Source of the DNA: Chitinophaga eiseniae
Lineage (GTDB): Bacteria > Bacteroidota > Bacteroidia > Chitinophagales > Chitinophagaceae
Length of the DNA: 64,000 nt
Direction: 5' to 3'
NCBI RefSeq assembly: GCF_900167135.1
Contig: NZ_FUWZ01000002.1
Coordinates: 1,576,651 to 1,640,650, forward strand
Below the pieces are notes generated by a model, which did not search any database, was not told the DNA's origin, and saw nothing but the letters and a program-made list of their open reading frames with translations. Both the position numbers and the translations under genes were made by a program. Shown here piece after piece: positions 8,834 through 19,600 of the stretch. Numbering within the stretch: position 1 is the first letter of the stretch; each line of letters opens with the position of its first letter.

Positions 8834-9583
8834 ATGAAATTACTGGAGAACAAAGTAGCGATTGTAACTGGCGCCAGCCGTGGTATTGGAGAAGCGATTG
8901 CTTTAAAATTTGCAGAACAGGGAGCTAACGTGGCTTTTACTTATGTAAGTTCTGACGAAAAAGCGAGAATCCTGGAAGAAAAACTCCGTGCGCTGGGCGT
9001 ACAGGCAAAAGCCTATAAGTCAAACGCCGGTGTTTACGAAGAAACAGAAACGTTGGTAACGGAAGTGCTGAAAGAATTCGGAAAAATTGATATCTGCGTG
9101 AACAACGCCGGTATCTCCAAAGATAACCTCCTGCTGCGTATGAGCCCGGACCAATGGGATGATGTGATGAACATCAACCTGAAAAGCGTGTACAACATGA
9201 CCAAACACGTGATCCGCCCGATGATGAAAGCCAAATCCGGCAGCATCATCAACATGAGCTCTGTTATCGGTATCATGGGCAACGCTGGTCAAAGCAGCTA
9301 TGCCGCCTCTAAAGCCGGTATCATCGGGTTCACCAAATCCATCGCACAGGAACTGGGCAGCCGTAACATCCGCTGCAACGCGGTAGCACCAGGCTTTATC
9401 GAAACAGATATGACCAGCTACCTGAAAGAAGGCGAACAAGCCACCAGCTACATTCAGCAAATTCCGCTGGCCCGCTTCGGTACACCAGACGATATCGCTA
9501 ATGTATGCCTCTTCCTGGCCTCCGATATGAGCAGCTATGTTACCGGTCAAACGATCAGTGCCTGCGGCGGTTTATGCATGTAA
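8834..9583 (+). CDS. fabG: 3-oxoacyl-[acyl-carrier-protein] reductase
   Basis: Short-chain dehydrogenase that reduces beta-ketoacyl-ACP with NADPH in fatty-acid elongation. 249 residues. Cofactor motif TGASRGIG (12-19), NNAG (90-93) and catalytic tetrad Asn115, Ser143, Tyr156, Lys160 (YAASK). The closing segment YVTGQTISACGGLCM resembles FabG's usual VTGQTLxVDGGMxM. Last gene of the lptB set, ended by a strong bidirectional terminator. Other SDR functions cannot be excluded on sequence alone. Confidence 0.88.
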   Translation: MKLLENKVAIVTGASRGIGEAIALKFAEQGANVAFTYVSSDEKARILEEKLRALGVQAKAYKSNAGVYEETETLVTEVLKEFGKIDICVNNAGISKDNLLLRMSPDQWDDVMNINLKSVYNMTKHVIRPMMKAKSGSIINMSSVIGIMGNAGQSSYAASKAGIIGFTKSIAQELGSRNIRCNAVAPGFIETDMTSYLKEGEQATSYIQQIPLARFGTPDDIANVCLFLASDMSSYVTGQTISACGGLCM

Positions 9584-9603
9584 TTTTATTGAAGAGATAA
9601 AAA

Positions 9604-9630
9604 AAACGCGGGTGACAACACCCGCGTTTT
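9604..9630. terminator. Bidirectional terminator between fabG and the SusD gene
   Basis: AAACGCGGGTG (9604-9614), loop ACAA, CACCCGCGTTT (9619-9629), with A-runs and T-runs on both sides, so it serves both convergent genes. Confidence 0.92.
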
Positions 9631-9642
9631 TTTGTTATGTGG

Positions 9643-11106
9643 TTATTGTTCCCACCATACTTTGATATTGATCTTATCTCCTCCCATCTGTTCTACCGCT
9701 TTCAGATAATTGTCGGTATTGTAAATCCGGGCAGTAGTAGGATAATATAACCGGGTGGGCATCTTCCTGTCATTATACATGAAAGTAGTGGTAGGCAATA
9801 CCGGCAGGCCGGTACGGCGATGCTCAAACCATTGCTGGTAATCGGTAAAGAAAAGCGCATAATACTTTTGCAGCATAATACGGTCCAGCGTGCCGTCGTA
9901 TTTGGTGCTCTCCAGTGTAAAATAATTATCCGGCATCACACCTCCCCACATTTCAATAGCTGCTTTCACCCCTTTCTGGTAATGCTCTTCGGCGGTTGCA
10001 GCAGGAATAATATTGCGCTGGGCCAGTTCCGCCTGAATCAGTTCCACTTCGGCGTAGCTGAGGATCGGCGCTATCATCGGTGCAATGACCAGCCGCTGTA
10101 ATAACCCGGAAGGGCTGTAATTAACGCTGGTAGGGGATTCCATGTAATTCACCGGAAGCCCTTTGTACCCGATGTTTTTGTTGTTCTTATCTTTTGCCTG
10201 ACCAGCGAACAGCGCTAAGCGCGGATCTTTGAAGTTACTCAGGTTGCTGACAAAGAAGTCAAAATACACGCGGCCGGTACTGAAGTCCTGTGGCCTGCTC
10301 CAGGGAGAGATATTCGGCGTAGTGCCGGTAATGCTCAGCACGGCGGCTTCGGCATTGCTCTGGAAAATGGGATACTTCGTAGCGTCCTGCAACATGGCAG
10401 ACATGATATCTGCATTGCCAGGCAACCTTTTCAGGGTACGCAGCAGCAAACGGAGACGGAGGGAGTTGGTGAACTTTCTCCATTTGGTCAGGTCGTTGTT
10501 GAAAAGGATATCCGGTGCATACATAGTAGCCGGGCCAGTGCCATAGAGCGTATTGGCCTTTTCCAGGTCTGCCAGGATGGTTTTGTAGATCACTTCCTGT
10601 TTGTCGAATGCAGGGAAAAAAGTGCCCTGTTCGCCGTTCAGTGCGTTACTCATCGGGATATCGCCGAAACAGTCTGTCAGTATGGAGTAGAACCAGGCTT
10701 TCAGGGTGAGCGATATCGCGAGGTAGTTATTGTTGCCCAGTTTGATGGCAGACAATTCCATCTCGCGGGCGTTGGCGAGGCCCTGGTAATAAGTATTCCA
10801 GATGCCATTACCAATATCTTCGCGGAAGTCGTACAGATAAGCCTGGTCTTCCACGGACTCATTCGGGTATCCGCCGGCAACCTGCATCAGTTCAAACGTA
10901 AAGGAGCGGCTGCGGCTCATGCCGTAGGAGGCGCCGTCGTAAATGGTAGGATTCAGCAAGGTGCCCGGTGTGATGCTTTCAAGGCGGTTCGGGTCCTTGT
11001 TGGTTTCCACAAAGTCTTTGGTGCAACTGCCCAGCAGCGCAGTGGCCAGTACGGCGGCAGATAAGGCTTTGAGGCGATTGCTTATGTTCAGAAATATCAT
11101 GGTCAT
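9643..11106 (-). CDS. SusD/RagB-family nutrient-binding lipoprotein (pair 1)
   Basis: Surface lipoprotein that caps a SusC channel and binds oligomeric nutrient. 487 residues. N-terminal signal with lipobox LLGSC (Cys28), followed by DPNRLESITPG, typical of the SusD-like SusD/RagB group. TPR-like helical segments include YYQGLANAREME and WRKFTNSLRLRLLLR; near the C-terminus are AEVELIQAELA and KYYALFFTDYQQWFEHRRTG. It lies 24 nt downstream of its SusC partner and is co-transcribed with it. Confidence 0.93.
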   Translation of the reverse strand: MTMIFLNISNRLKALSAAVLATALLGSCTKDFVETNKDPNRLESITPGTLLNPTIYDGASYGMSRSRSFTFELMQVAGGYPNESVEDQAYLYDFREDIGNGIWNTYYQGLANAREMELSAIKLGNNNYLAISLTLKAWFYSILTDCFGDIPMSNALNGEQGTFFPAFDKQEVIYKTILADLEKANTLYGTGPATMYAPDILFNNDLTKWRKFTNSLRLRLLLRTLKRLPGNADIMSAMLQDATKYPIFQSNAEAAVLSITGTTPNISPWSRPQDFSTGRVYFDFFVSNLSNFKDPRLALFAGQAKDKNNKNIGYKGLPVNYMESPTSVNYSPSGLLQRLVIAPMIAPILSYAEVELIQAELAQRNIIPAATAEEHYQKGVKAAIEMWGGVMPDNYFTLESTKYDGTLDRIMLQKYYALFFTDYQQWFEHRRTGLPVLPTTTFMYNDRKMPTRLYYPTTARIYNTDNYLKAVEQMGGDKINIKVWWEQ

Positions 11107-11130
11107 ACTGATTTCAGTAACAGAGATCGA

Positions 11131-14100
11131 TTATAATTTCACTTTCAGATTGAAGCCAAAAGTTGATGGCGTCGGCATCTGGCCTACTTCCACACCGGTG
11201 AGGATACCTGTTCCGCCGGCCTGTGTGGCTACTTCCGGATCATAGATCGGGAAATCGGAGAGGGTAGCCAGGTTACGGCCGTAGATGGCGAGGCTCAGGT
11301 TCTGTACTTTGGTACGGCTGAACCATGCTTTCGGGAAATTGTATTCCAGTGATACTTCCCGCAGCTTGATGAAAGAAGCGTCGAAGGAGTTGGCCTCGGT
11401 GTTGTTCAGGCGGTAGTACTGTGCGTAGTAATCAGCTGGCCTTACTTTTACGGTGTTGGGGCTGAAGGTTCCGTCGGCATTCTGTACCACGCCTTCGCCC
11501 ACGATCCATCCTTCTTCCCTGCCTTTCAGCGTATGTTTGAGTTTACCCTGTTCTGTCATTTTATGGTGGGAATGGGAATACAGGGTGCCGCCCAGCTGTC
11601 CGTCGATGGTGGTGCTTAACCTGAAGCCTTTATAAGTGAAGCTGTTGTTCCATCCGGCTCTCCATTCAGGGTTGGTATCGCCTACATATTCGGCGACCTG
11701 CGTTACGCTGGGGATGCCCTTTACGTAGATGATCTGGCCATCCGGGGCACGCTGGAACTTCAACCCGTAGAGCGCGGAAGCTGTTTGTCCTTCTACGGCT
11801 GTCAGCGTAGCGCTGGAAGAGCTCATGATATTCAGTTTACCGCCAAGGCGTGCATCGAGGCTCAGCACTTTACTGCGGGTGGCCGCCCAGGTGATGATGG
11901 TGTTCCAGGTGAAGTTTTTATTGGTGACAGGCGTGGCGTTTAAGATCAGCTCCAGGCCCTGGTTGCGCACTTCTCCGGAGTTCAGCAGGGCTGAACTGAA
12001 GCCGCTGGACCAGTCCAGGGGAACGGAAAGGATCTGGTTTTTGGTACGGGTACGGTATACGGATGCGTCCAGTCTCAGGCGGTTGTTCAGGAAAGCCACT
12101 TCGATGCCGGTTTCCAGACTGGTAGATATTTCCGGTTTGAACTGCAGGTTATACAGTTCGCTGGGTGCTTCTGCGGAGCTGGGAAAGCTGCTGCGGCCGT
12201 AGTATTTGGCGGTTCTGCCAGGCTCGGTGTCGTTACCTACCTGCGCCAGTGACAGGCGGTATTTCAGGTAGCTGATGGACTTGGGCAGTTTCACCATGTC
12301 GCTGATGATCATGCTCAGGTTGGCAGAAGGGTAGAAGAAAGACCAGTTAGCTTCCGGCAGGGTGCTGGACCAGTCGTTTCTGCCGGTCAGGTCAAGGAAT
12401 ACCACGTCTTTGTAACCCAGGTTGACAAAGCCATACAGGCTGTTTACCTTTTTCCTGGAATCGTAGGTGGCTACGAGCGGGTTGCTGATACCATTGGTCA
12501 TTTTATAGACGCCGGGCACCACCAGTCCGATCAGGGTATTGTCTGTCCGGTCGTAGCGGCTGCTCATGGCGTTGCCGCCGGCGGATGCGGTCAGGGTGAA
12601 CTTGTCCTGCATCCATGCATTTTTATAAGACAGGAGGAAGTCGGTGTTGATTTCCTGCGTGTATACGGTTTGTTTGGTGAACAGCCCTTGTCCGTAACGG
12701 TTGGTGTCGTAGGGACGGCGCTGGTCCCTGTTCTGGTGGTTGGTGTTGATACCACCGCGCAGCATCAGGGTGAGTTTAGGCGCCAGCTGTACGTCTGCTT
12801 TCAGGTTGCCCGTGATAGCATTGCCACGCAGGCCGTTGGTGATCTCTTCAGAGATAACGAACGGGTTATCGATGAAAGAGCTGTAAGGGCGTATCATGTC
12901 GATGCCTTCCATCCCTGGTCTCCATTTGGGCCTGTACCAGTCGAGGTCTACGTTGGGATTCTGGAAAATCATGAAGTAGGCGATGGAGTGGTTGTTATAC
13001 CCCAGTCCCGGCAGGTTGTCGCTGGACTTATTGGTATAGTTCACTGCCGATGACAGCCGGATGCTGTTAGACACTTTATAGTTGGCGTTCACTGCGGCGG
13101 TGATGCGTTCAAATCCGGTAGTGGGCATGATCCATTTGTTGTTGGAGTGCGTCACGGAAGCGCGGATAGAGCCATCCTGACCGGAGTTTTCGAGGGACAG
13201 GGTATTGGTGACTGTGCGGCCTGTCTGCCAGAATGATTTGCGGTTGTCTTTATAGGGTTGCCACAGTGTTCTTTCGGCGCCGGTGCCCATCTTAACGGGG
13301 TCGTACTGATAGTAGTATTGTCCGTTGAATTTGGGACCGAAGGCGCTGCTGCTGCCACCGGTGCTGCGACCGTCTTCGGTGGCGCCATAAGAATAATACA
13401 GTTCGCCGTTGGCGTTATAGTTGGTTTTACCGTCGCCCTGGCCGTACTCATATTGCCAGTCGGGCCAGCGGGTGATCACGTCGAAGCTGGTGTTGGAATT
13501 GAAAGAGATGCCCAGTCCTTTTTTGGCTTTAGCGCCTGATTTGGTGGTGATCAGCACGGCGCCATTGGCAGCGCGGCTGCCATACAGCGCAGTAGCGCCG
13601 GGTCCTTTCAGGATGGTGACGCTGGCGATGTCGTCGGGATTGATATCTGCGATACCGTTACCGAAATCGACCGGTACGTCGATGGAAGCAGCGCCGCCCA
13701 TATAGGCGTTGGAGGCGCCGGAAGTCGTGAGGCCGCCGTTCACGGGAATACCGTCTACCACCACCAGCGCGGCGTTGCCGTTGGTGGTGAGGGAGTTGGT
13801 CCCACGAAGCCTGATCTCCTGGGAATTGAGCGGGCCGCCGAGGGAGGCGATGTTCAGGCCGGCTACTTTCCCGCGCAGCGCGTCAGACCAGTTGTTGGGC
13901 CGGGCGTCTGTCATGGCTTCGTCGTTGAGGGTTTGTTGTGCGTAACCCAGTGCTTTCTCTGCTCTTTTGATGCCCAATGCGGTCACCACCACCTCATTGA
14001 GTTTACCCGTGGTGGTTTTCAGACGCACCTGCAGGTTCAATACTTCTCCATTTACAACCAGTTGCTGTTTTTCATAACCCATCATGGTGATGTAGACGTC

Positions 14101-14328
14101 CGCGCCCGGAGGAATGGCTTTGATGTCAAAGGCGCCGTTTACGTCGGTGATGGCGAGGAGTTTACCAGCGGCCATGATGGCTGCGCCCGGAATAGGCTCA
14201 CCTTTGTCGAATGATTCCACGCGTCCTTTTACGTGGACAGGCTGTTGTGCATACAAGTGTCCCGAGAGCAACAGTACAGTAGCAAGGCCCAGTGGTCGCT
14301 TCAGATACTTCGTAAATTTTTTCTTCAT
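11131..14328 (-). CDS. SusC/RagA-family TonB-linked outer-membrane protein (pair 1)
   Basis: TonB-dependent channel, 1065 residues. Signal peptide, carboxypeptidase-D regulatory-like domain (about 30-105, VKGRVESFDKGEPIPGA), plug domain with LRGTNSLTTNGNAALVVVDGIPVN and DIASVTILKGPGATALYGSRAANG split over about 160-260, then a 22-strand type barrel with a closing FGFNLKVKL. There is no STN domain before the CarbopepD part, unlike the SusC of pair 2, so it is not itself built to signal to FecR. Divergent from the ECF sigma gene; the 350-bp gap between them holds the control region. Confidence 0.95.
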   Translation of the reverse strand: MKKKFTKYLKRPLGLATVLLLSGHLYAQQPVHVKGRVESFDKGEPIPGAAIMAAGKLLAITDVNGAFDIKAIPPGADVYITMMGYEKQQLVVNGEVLNLQVRLKTTTGKLNEVVVTALGIKRAEKALGYAQQTLNDEAMTDARPNNWSDALRGKVAGLNIASLGGPLNSQEIRLRGTNSLTTNGNAALVVVDGIPVNGGLTTSGASNAYMGGAASIDVPVDFGNGIADINPDDIASVTILKGPGATALYGSRAANGAVLITTKSGAKAKKGLGISFNSNTSFDVITRWPDWQYEYGQGDGKTNYNANGELYYSYGATEDGRSTGGSSSAFGPKFNGQYYYQYDPVKMGTGAERTLWQPYKDNRKSFWQTGRTVTNTLSLENSGQDGSIRASVTHSNNKWIMPTTGFERITAAVNANYKVSNSIRLSSAVNYTNKSSDNLPGLGYNNHSIAYFMIFQNPNVDLDWYRPKWRPGMEGIDMIRPYSSFIDNPFVISEEITNGLRGNAITGNLKADVQLAPKLTLMLRGGINTNHQNRDQRRPYDTNRYGQGLFTKQTVYTQEINTDFLLSYKNAWMQDKFTLTASAGGNAMSSRYDRTDNTLIGLVVPGVYKMTNGISNPLVATYDSRKKVNSLYGFVNLGYKDVVFLDLTGRNDWSSTLPEANWSFFYPSANLSMIISDMVKLPKSISYLKYRLSLAQVGNDTEPGRTAKYYGRSSFPSSAEAPSELYNLQFKPEISTSLETGIEVAFLNNRLRLDASVYRTRTKNQILSVPLDWSSGFSSALLNSGEVRNQGLELILNATPVTNKNFTWNTIITWAATRSKVLSLDARLGGKLNIMSSSSATLTAVEGQTASALYGLKFQRAPDGQIIYVKGIPSVTQVAEYVGDTNPEWRAGWNNSFTYKGFRLSTTIDGQLGGTLYSHSHHKMTEQGKLKHTLKGREEGWIVGEGVVQNADGTFSPNTVKVRPADYYAQYYRLNNTEANSFDASFIKLREVSLEYNFPKAWFSRTKVQNLSLAIYGRNLATLSDFPIYDPEVATQAGGTGILTGVEVGQMPTPSTFGFNLKVKL

Positions 14329-14681
14329 GCTTTGACTGGTTTTTAAAAAAAATCAGACTGCAAAGCAACCGCTCCACTGTTATGGGCATATTAACAAATG
14401 TTTACAAAACTGTTAACTTACTAAGTATCAGTTTTCATTTAAACTTAACCCGCGGTATGATGAAATTTCAGTGACGATTACAGGTAGGGAAGCGGCGGAC
14501 ATTGTTATTTTTTTTACACATCTCTGTGTTATTTCCAATAATTTGTCAATTACGTGCGGACTTGTCGTATCTTTTCATGAACGTATCACATATATTTGTT
14601 TGCGGCGGATGAGCAATGAAGTGAACAATCACGGGGCCGTACAGGTAGCACTACAGCCAGTATAACAGTGTGCAGGATCTG
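14329..14681. promoter_or_regulatory. Divergent control region between SusC-1 and the ECF sigma gene
   Basis: AT-rich 353-bp stretch without a gene. It contains a promoter-like pair for the sigma gene at 14542-14575. No clean TAnnTTTG element was found facing SusC-1, which fits (but does not prove) use of an alternative sigma factor for that operon. Confidence 0.45.
14542..14575 (+). promoter_or_regulatory. Putative housekeeping promoter of the ECF sigma gene
   Basis: TTTG (14542-14545), a 22-nt spacer, and TATCTTTT (14568-14575), which matches TAnnTTTG at all but the last base. Confidence 0.5.
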
Positions 14682-15251
14682 ATGAATACATTGGAAGCGA
14701 GTTTACATATCAGTCAACATAAACAACAGTTACCGGCGTTTGAAGGGCTCTTCAAAGCGCACTATGCTGCGCTGTGTACTTTTGCATTTGATTTTGTGAA
14801 CCGCCATGAACTGGCGGAGGAGATTGTACAGGACACCTTCCTGAAAGTATGGGAGCGGTATGAAGACCTGGAGATCCAGGTATCTGTAAAAGCTTATCTG
14901 TACAGGTCTGTACAGAACAATTGCCTCAACTACATCAAACAGGACCGTATCCGCTCCCGGTATGGTCATGAGCTGCTCCAACAGCTGGAATCCCGTATTA
15001 CTTTAATGAATATGCCTGCTGCGCCTACACCGGCGGAAAGGCTCGAGAATGCGGAGCTGGAGCATATGGCCGAAAAAGCGATCCGGAAGCTGCCGCCGCA
15101 ATGCCAGGACGTATTCCGGCTAAGCCGCTTCGAACAGCTGAGTTATCCCGAGATCTCCCGCCAACTCGGTATTTCCGTTAATACCGTGAAAACACAGATG
15201 ACCCGGGCATTACAGCGCCTGCGGGACGAGCTGTTGCCACTGCTGAAATAA
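14682..15251 (+). CDS. ECF RNA polymerase sigma factor (PUL type)
   Basis: 189 residues from ATG 14682 (an in-frame GTG at 14670 is the alternative). Sigma2: LFKAHYAALCTFAFDFV with EIVQDTFLKVWERYEDL; Sigma4: LPPQCQDVFRLSRFEQLSYPEIS and helix-turn-helix SVNTVKTQMTRALQRLRDEL. This is the Bacteroidota sigma family that sits beside FecR. It directs transcription when FecR releases it. It lies 70 nt ahead of fecR, and its likely targets are the downstream SusC/SusD and perhaps the divergent pair. Confidence 0.93.
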   Translation: MNTLEASLHISQHKQQLPAFEGLFKAHYAALCTFAFDFVNRHELAEEIVQDTFLKVWERYEDLEIQVSVKAYLYRSVQNNCLNYIKQDRIRSRYGHELLQQLESRITLMNMPAAPTPAERLENAELEHMAEKAIRKLPPQCQDVFRLSRFEQLSYPEISRQLGISVNTVKTQMTRALQRLRDELLPLLK

Positions 15252-15321
15252 TTCCGGAAATTTTTTTTCTGCCTGTCACCCTATAGGGACTAAAAAATTG
15301 TCTTACTACTTGTTTAATAAT

Positions 15322-16413
15322 ATGCAGCCTAACTATTTACCAGGGCAGATGGATGATCTGATAGCGCGATTTTTGTCCGGAGATATCACCCCGGAAGACC
15401 AGCAGGAGCTGGAGAACTGGGTAGATGCCAGCCCGGAAAACCGGGCGTATTTTATACAGTTGAGAGACGCCTGGATGGCTACCGCGGCAACAGGTCCTTA
15501 CAATGCCGATGCGGCCTGGGAAGAAATGCGGCAGATCAGTGCGCCGGTTGCTGTAAAAAGATGGAAACAGGTACTGAAAATGGCCGCCTCCTTTACCTTA
15601 CCGTTTGTATTGGGCGGTGGCGTGGTGTTTTCCTGGTTGACCCTCAAGAAAGGCGAAGGCGGTCAGGGCCTTGTGACGGTGACCAGCCCGAAAGGAGCTA
15701 CCACTAAAATAGAATTGTCTGACGGAACAGAAGTGTGGCTGAATGCCGGTAGTAAGCTGGAATATGCCTCATCCTTCAACACCTCCGCGCGGGAAGTAAA
15801 ACTGGAAGGGGAAGCCTTTTTCAAGGTACGCACAGATTCCCGGAAACCGTTTACAGTAAAGGCGTCTGACCTGAAAATACTGGCGCTGGGCACCTCTTTC
15901 AACGTGAAGGCCTACCCGGAAGACAGAGGCGTAGTGACCACATTGGTAGACGGCGCGGTAAGGATAGACGGAAGCAGTACGGCCAATCCGTTTAAAATGA
16001 TGTTAAAACCACATCAGCATGTGGTGTACAAAAAAGCGGCCAGTGCGCTGCAGGCAGGTAAAAGCCATATTGACCCGGCATCCGCCCCGGCCCCGGTGGA
16101 ATCAAAAGACGTGAGCAACACAGATGTATATACGGCCTGGAAAGACGGCAACTGGATCGTCACCGGTCAAACGCTGGAAGAGCTGGCTGTCACCATGGAG
16201 CGCAGATTTAATGTAAACGTTGACTTCAAAGAAGAAGAATTGAAAAACTACCGGTTCAACGGGACTTTCCGCCAGGAAACCCTGGAACAGGTGCTCAACA
16301 TCCTCAAGCTGACGGCCCCGCTGGACTACAGGATAGAGGAGGGGACAGTGACCATCAGCGTGGATAAAGTACTGAAAGAAAAGTATGCCAACGCACTGCG
16401 GAACGGTAAGTAA
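15322..16413 (+). CDS. FecR-family anti-sigma factor
   Basis: Inner-membrane regulator that holds the ECF sigma and receives the signal from SusC-2. 363 residues from ATG 15322; an in-frame TTG at 15298 is less likely. N-terminal cytoplasmic sigma-binding part (IARFLSGDITPEDQQELENW), one membrane segment (about 86-107), periplasmic FecR domain (about 115-215; VTSPKGATTKIELSDGTEVW, LGTSFNVKAYPED) and a C-terminal DUF4974/STN-like domain (about 275-355; FNGTFRQETLEQVLNILK). Complete in length for the family. Confidence 0.94.
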   Translation: MQPNYLPGQMDDLIARFLSGDITPEDQQELENWVDASPENRAYFIQLRDAWMATAATGPYNADAAWEEMRQISAPVAVKRWKQVLKMAASFTLPFVLGGGVVFSWLTLKKGEGGQGLVTVTSPKGATTKIELSDGTEVWLNAGSKLEYASSFNTSAREVKLEGEAFFKVRTDSRKPFTVKASDLKILALGTSFNVKAYPEDRGVVTTLVDGAVRIDGSSTANPFKMMLKPHQHVVYKKAASALQAGKSHIDPASAPAPVESKDVSNTDVYTAWKDGNWIVTGQTLEELAVTMERRFNVNVDFKEEELKNYRFNGTFRQETLEQVLNILKLTAPLDYRIEEGTVTISVDKVLKEKYANALRNGK

Positions 16414-16494
16414 CCGGGAGGCGGGCCAACAACAGAATAACAATTATTCAACCTGTAAAAACCAATGAATGAACAGTAAGAACAACTGAAAAAA

Positions 16495-16569
16495 ATTGGG
16501 GTAATGCGACTTACCCCAATCCAACGAAAATCACCCAGAATGCAGCAGCCTTTGCGACAGGCGTGCTGC
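16495..16569 (+). promoter_or_regulatory. Two hairpins in the leader of SusC-2
   Basis: Hairpin 1: ATTGGGGTAA (16495-16504) with TTACCCCAAT (16511-16520), a perfect 10-bp stem. Its T-run is on the minus strand, so it would terminate antisense transcripts rather than the operon. Hairpin 2: GCAGCA+GCCT (16542-16551) with AGGC+TGCTGC (16559-16569, one bulged G). Both lie in the 192-nt gap between fecR and susC. Confidence 0.5.
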
Positions 16570-16605
16570 CGTAATTCATCGTTTAACTAAAATCTATACA
16601 AGTTT

Positions 16606-19600
16606 ATGAAATCCACTCTAAACTTGGCGGCATTTCTTTGCCCCAGGCGAAAATTATTCCTAATGATGAGAATGACGGGATTGCTAATTTTCGGAAGTAT
16701 TCTACAAGCATCTGCCACCATTTCCGCACAAGACCGAATTAGCGAACTACACGCAGAAAACAAAAGCGTTCGTGAGGTTTTCAAAATGATTGAAAATACC
16801 AGCAACTACCGCTTTTTTTATAATGAAAACTTCGCCGACCTGGACAGGGCAGTGTCCATCGATGTGAAGAATAAAAAACTCAACGACGTGCTCGGACAGC
16901 TGTTCTCCAGCGCCAACGTCACGTATCGCGTATTGGAAAACAACCTCGTGGTGATCACGCCGGTGAACAACCAGCAGATGAAAATCACCGGCAAGGTCAC
17001 CGATGCCGGCAATCATGAACCATTGCCCGGTGTGACCATCGCGGTAGAAGGCACTTCCGCCGGCGCCGTTACGGATGCCACGGGCCACTTCACCGTACTG
17101 GTGCCCTCCGGCAGCGCTACGCTGATATTTTCCTTCGTGGGGTATGTACAACAGAAAGTGCCCGTAAATAACCGTGCGGAAATCAATGTGAAACTGGAAG
17201 CCGACACCAAAAAGCTGGAAGAAGTAGTGGTCATGGGGTATACCACCACCACCGTAAAAAACCTGACGGGCGCAGCCCAGTCCGTTGGCGGCGCCAAGCT
17301 GAAAGACGTGCAGGCCACCAGCGTAGATAAAATGCTGCAGGGAAAAGTCAGCGGCGTATTTGTGGGTAACAGCTCCGGCAACCCCGCTGCCACCCCCACC
17401 ATCCGCATCAGGGGTAATGGTACCCTCACCGCCGGCAATGCGCCACTGGTTGTGGTAGATGGTATCATCGGCGGTTTACCGAACCCCAGCGATATCGAAA
17501 CCGTGACCGTCCTCAAAGACGCGGCCGCTACCACCCTGTACGGCGCCCGCGCTGCCAACGGTGTCATGGTGATCACCACCAAACGCGGTAAAGCCGGTAA
17601 AACACAGGTCAACTTCCGCACCAACGTAGGTACAGCACAACTCAATACCGGACGTTTCCACCTCATGGACGGTACTCAGCTCTATGACCTGCAGACCGCT
17701 GCCGGCAGAAAACTGGACCCCTCCATCAGAAATATCAATACCAACTGGCAGAAACTGGCCTTCCAGAACGCTTCCAACCAGAACTACGAACTGTCTGCCA
17801 GCGGCGGTAACGAAAAAACGAAATTCTACCTGGGCGGTAACTACTACAAAGAAGATGGTATCCTCAAAGGTACCGGCGTGGAACGTTTCAGCGCCCGCCT
17901 CAACCTGGACCATAACATCACCGAAAAACTACGCGTGAGCGCCAATTTCGCGGCGGTACAGCAGACCGATAAGGACAATTCCGGCGGATCTTTATACCAG
18001 TACTACACCAACCTGCCATGGGACAAACCTTTCGACGCATCGGGCAAACCCATTAACCCGGTCAATACCGACGTATGGTACGGCCGTGATATGACCAACT
18101 TCCTCTACGAGCAGCAGTATAACTACGACAAACATAAAAGACAGTCGCTCGAAGGATTGCTGAAACTGGAATATGACATCACCAAATGGCTGTCGTTCAG
18201 CACTACCAACCGCGCGCAATATTACCACGACCGCAACGAAAGCAACGGCGATGTAAGAACATCCGCCGGCGCCGACTACCAGGGAACACTGTATAACTAC
18301 TATCAGGATACCTCCGTTTACATCAGCTCCAACCTGCTGAAAGCCCGTTACACCGTTAATAAAGTGCATAACATCGACGGACTGGTGGGCGCTGAGTTCC
18401 AACAGGTGCAACTCGGAGACATCAATGCCAAAGGTAAAGGCATCCTGGCCGGTAAAGACGTACTGGACGGCACTTCCGCCCCCATGTCCATCGGTGGCAG
18501 CAAAACAGACCGGGTGTTCAATTCTTACTTTATACAGGCCAATTATAACTACAACTACAAATACTACTTTACTTCCTCTTTCAGAAGGGACGGGTCTTCC
18601 AAGTTCGGCGCCAACCAGCAGTATGGTAACTTCTATGCTTTCGGCGTGTCCTGGGCTGCCTCTGAAGAAAACTTCATCAAGTCCATCAAAGCCATTACCA
18701 ACCTGAAGGTGAGAGCCAGCTATGGTACCACCGGTAATGCTGAGATAGGCGATTATGCCGCTATCGGCGCCTATGCTATCAGCACGCAGTATAATGGCGT
18801 GCCTGGCGCATACCCCAGCATCTATAATGTGCCTAACCTGTCATGGGAAAAAGCCTATAACACCAACATCGGGTTTGACCTGGGGCTGTTCAACCGCATC
18901 AACCTTAGCGTGGACTTGTACCAGAAAGACAACAAAGACCTGCTGTTTAACGTACCGTTGCCCGGAACCGCCGGCTACAGCTATATTTCACAGAACGTTG
19001 GCGGCGTACGTAATAAGGGTATTGAAATCAACCTGAGCACGGATAACCTGGTGGGTGAGTTTAAGTGGAGCACCGATTTCAACATCGGGTTCAACAAAAA
19101 CACTGTACGTGAGCTCTATGGCGGCAAAAACTACATCATAGATCCGCTGAGCAGCTCCTTTATCTTACAGAAAGGACAGGACATGCGCAGCTTCTATATG
19201 CGCAAATGGGTAGGGGTAGATCCTGCCAACGGTAATCCGTTGTGGGAAAAAGTGACCACCGGCGCAGATGGCAGCAAAACCGTAACCACTACCAGCAACT
19301 ACAACGATGCCTCGCTCCAGATCGTAGGTACCGCCACACCTAAATTCTTTGGGGGTATGCGCAACGTATGGTCTTATAAAAACTTCCAACTGTCCGCCTT
19401 CCTCGCCTTCGTTTCCGGTAATGAGGTGTACAACAGTACCCGTGAGCTGATGGACAACGATGGTGCATACTACACCTACAACCTGATGCAGCTCGATAAA
19501 AACTGGAATCGCTGGCAGAACCCCGGAGACAATGCCACGCATCCGAAGTATGTGATCGGCGGCAATAAAAACGCACACAAACCCTCTTCCCGTTTCCTCG

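Noticed and set aside
14471..14665. 64-codon frame in the SusC-1/sigma control region
   Set aside because: It overlaps the predicted sigma promoter and has no recognisable features.
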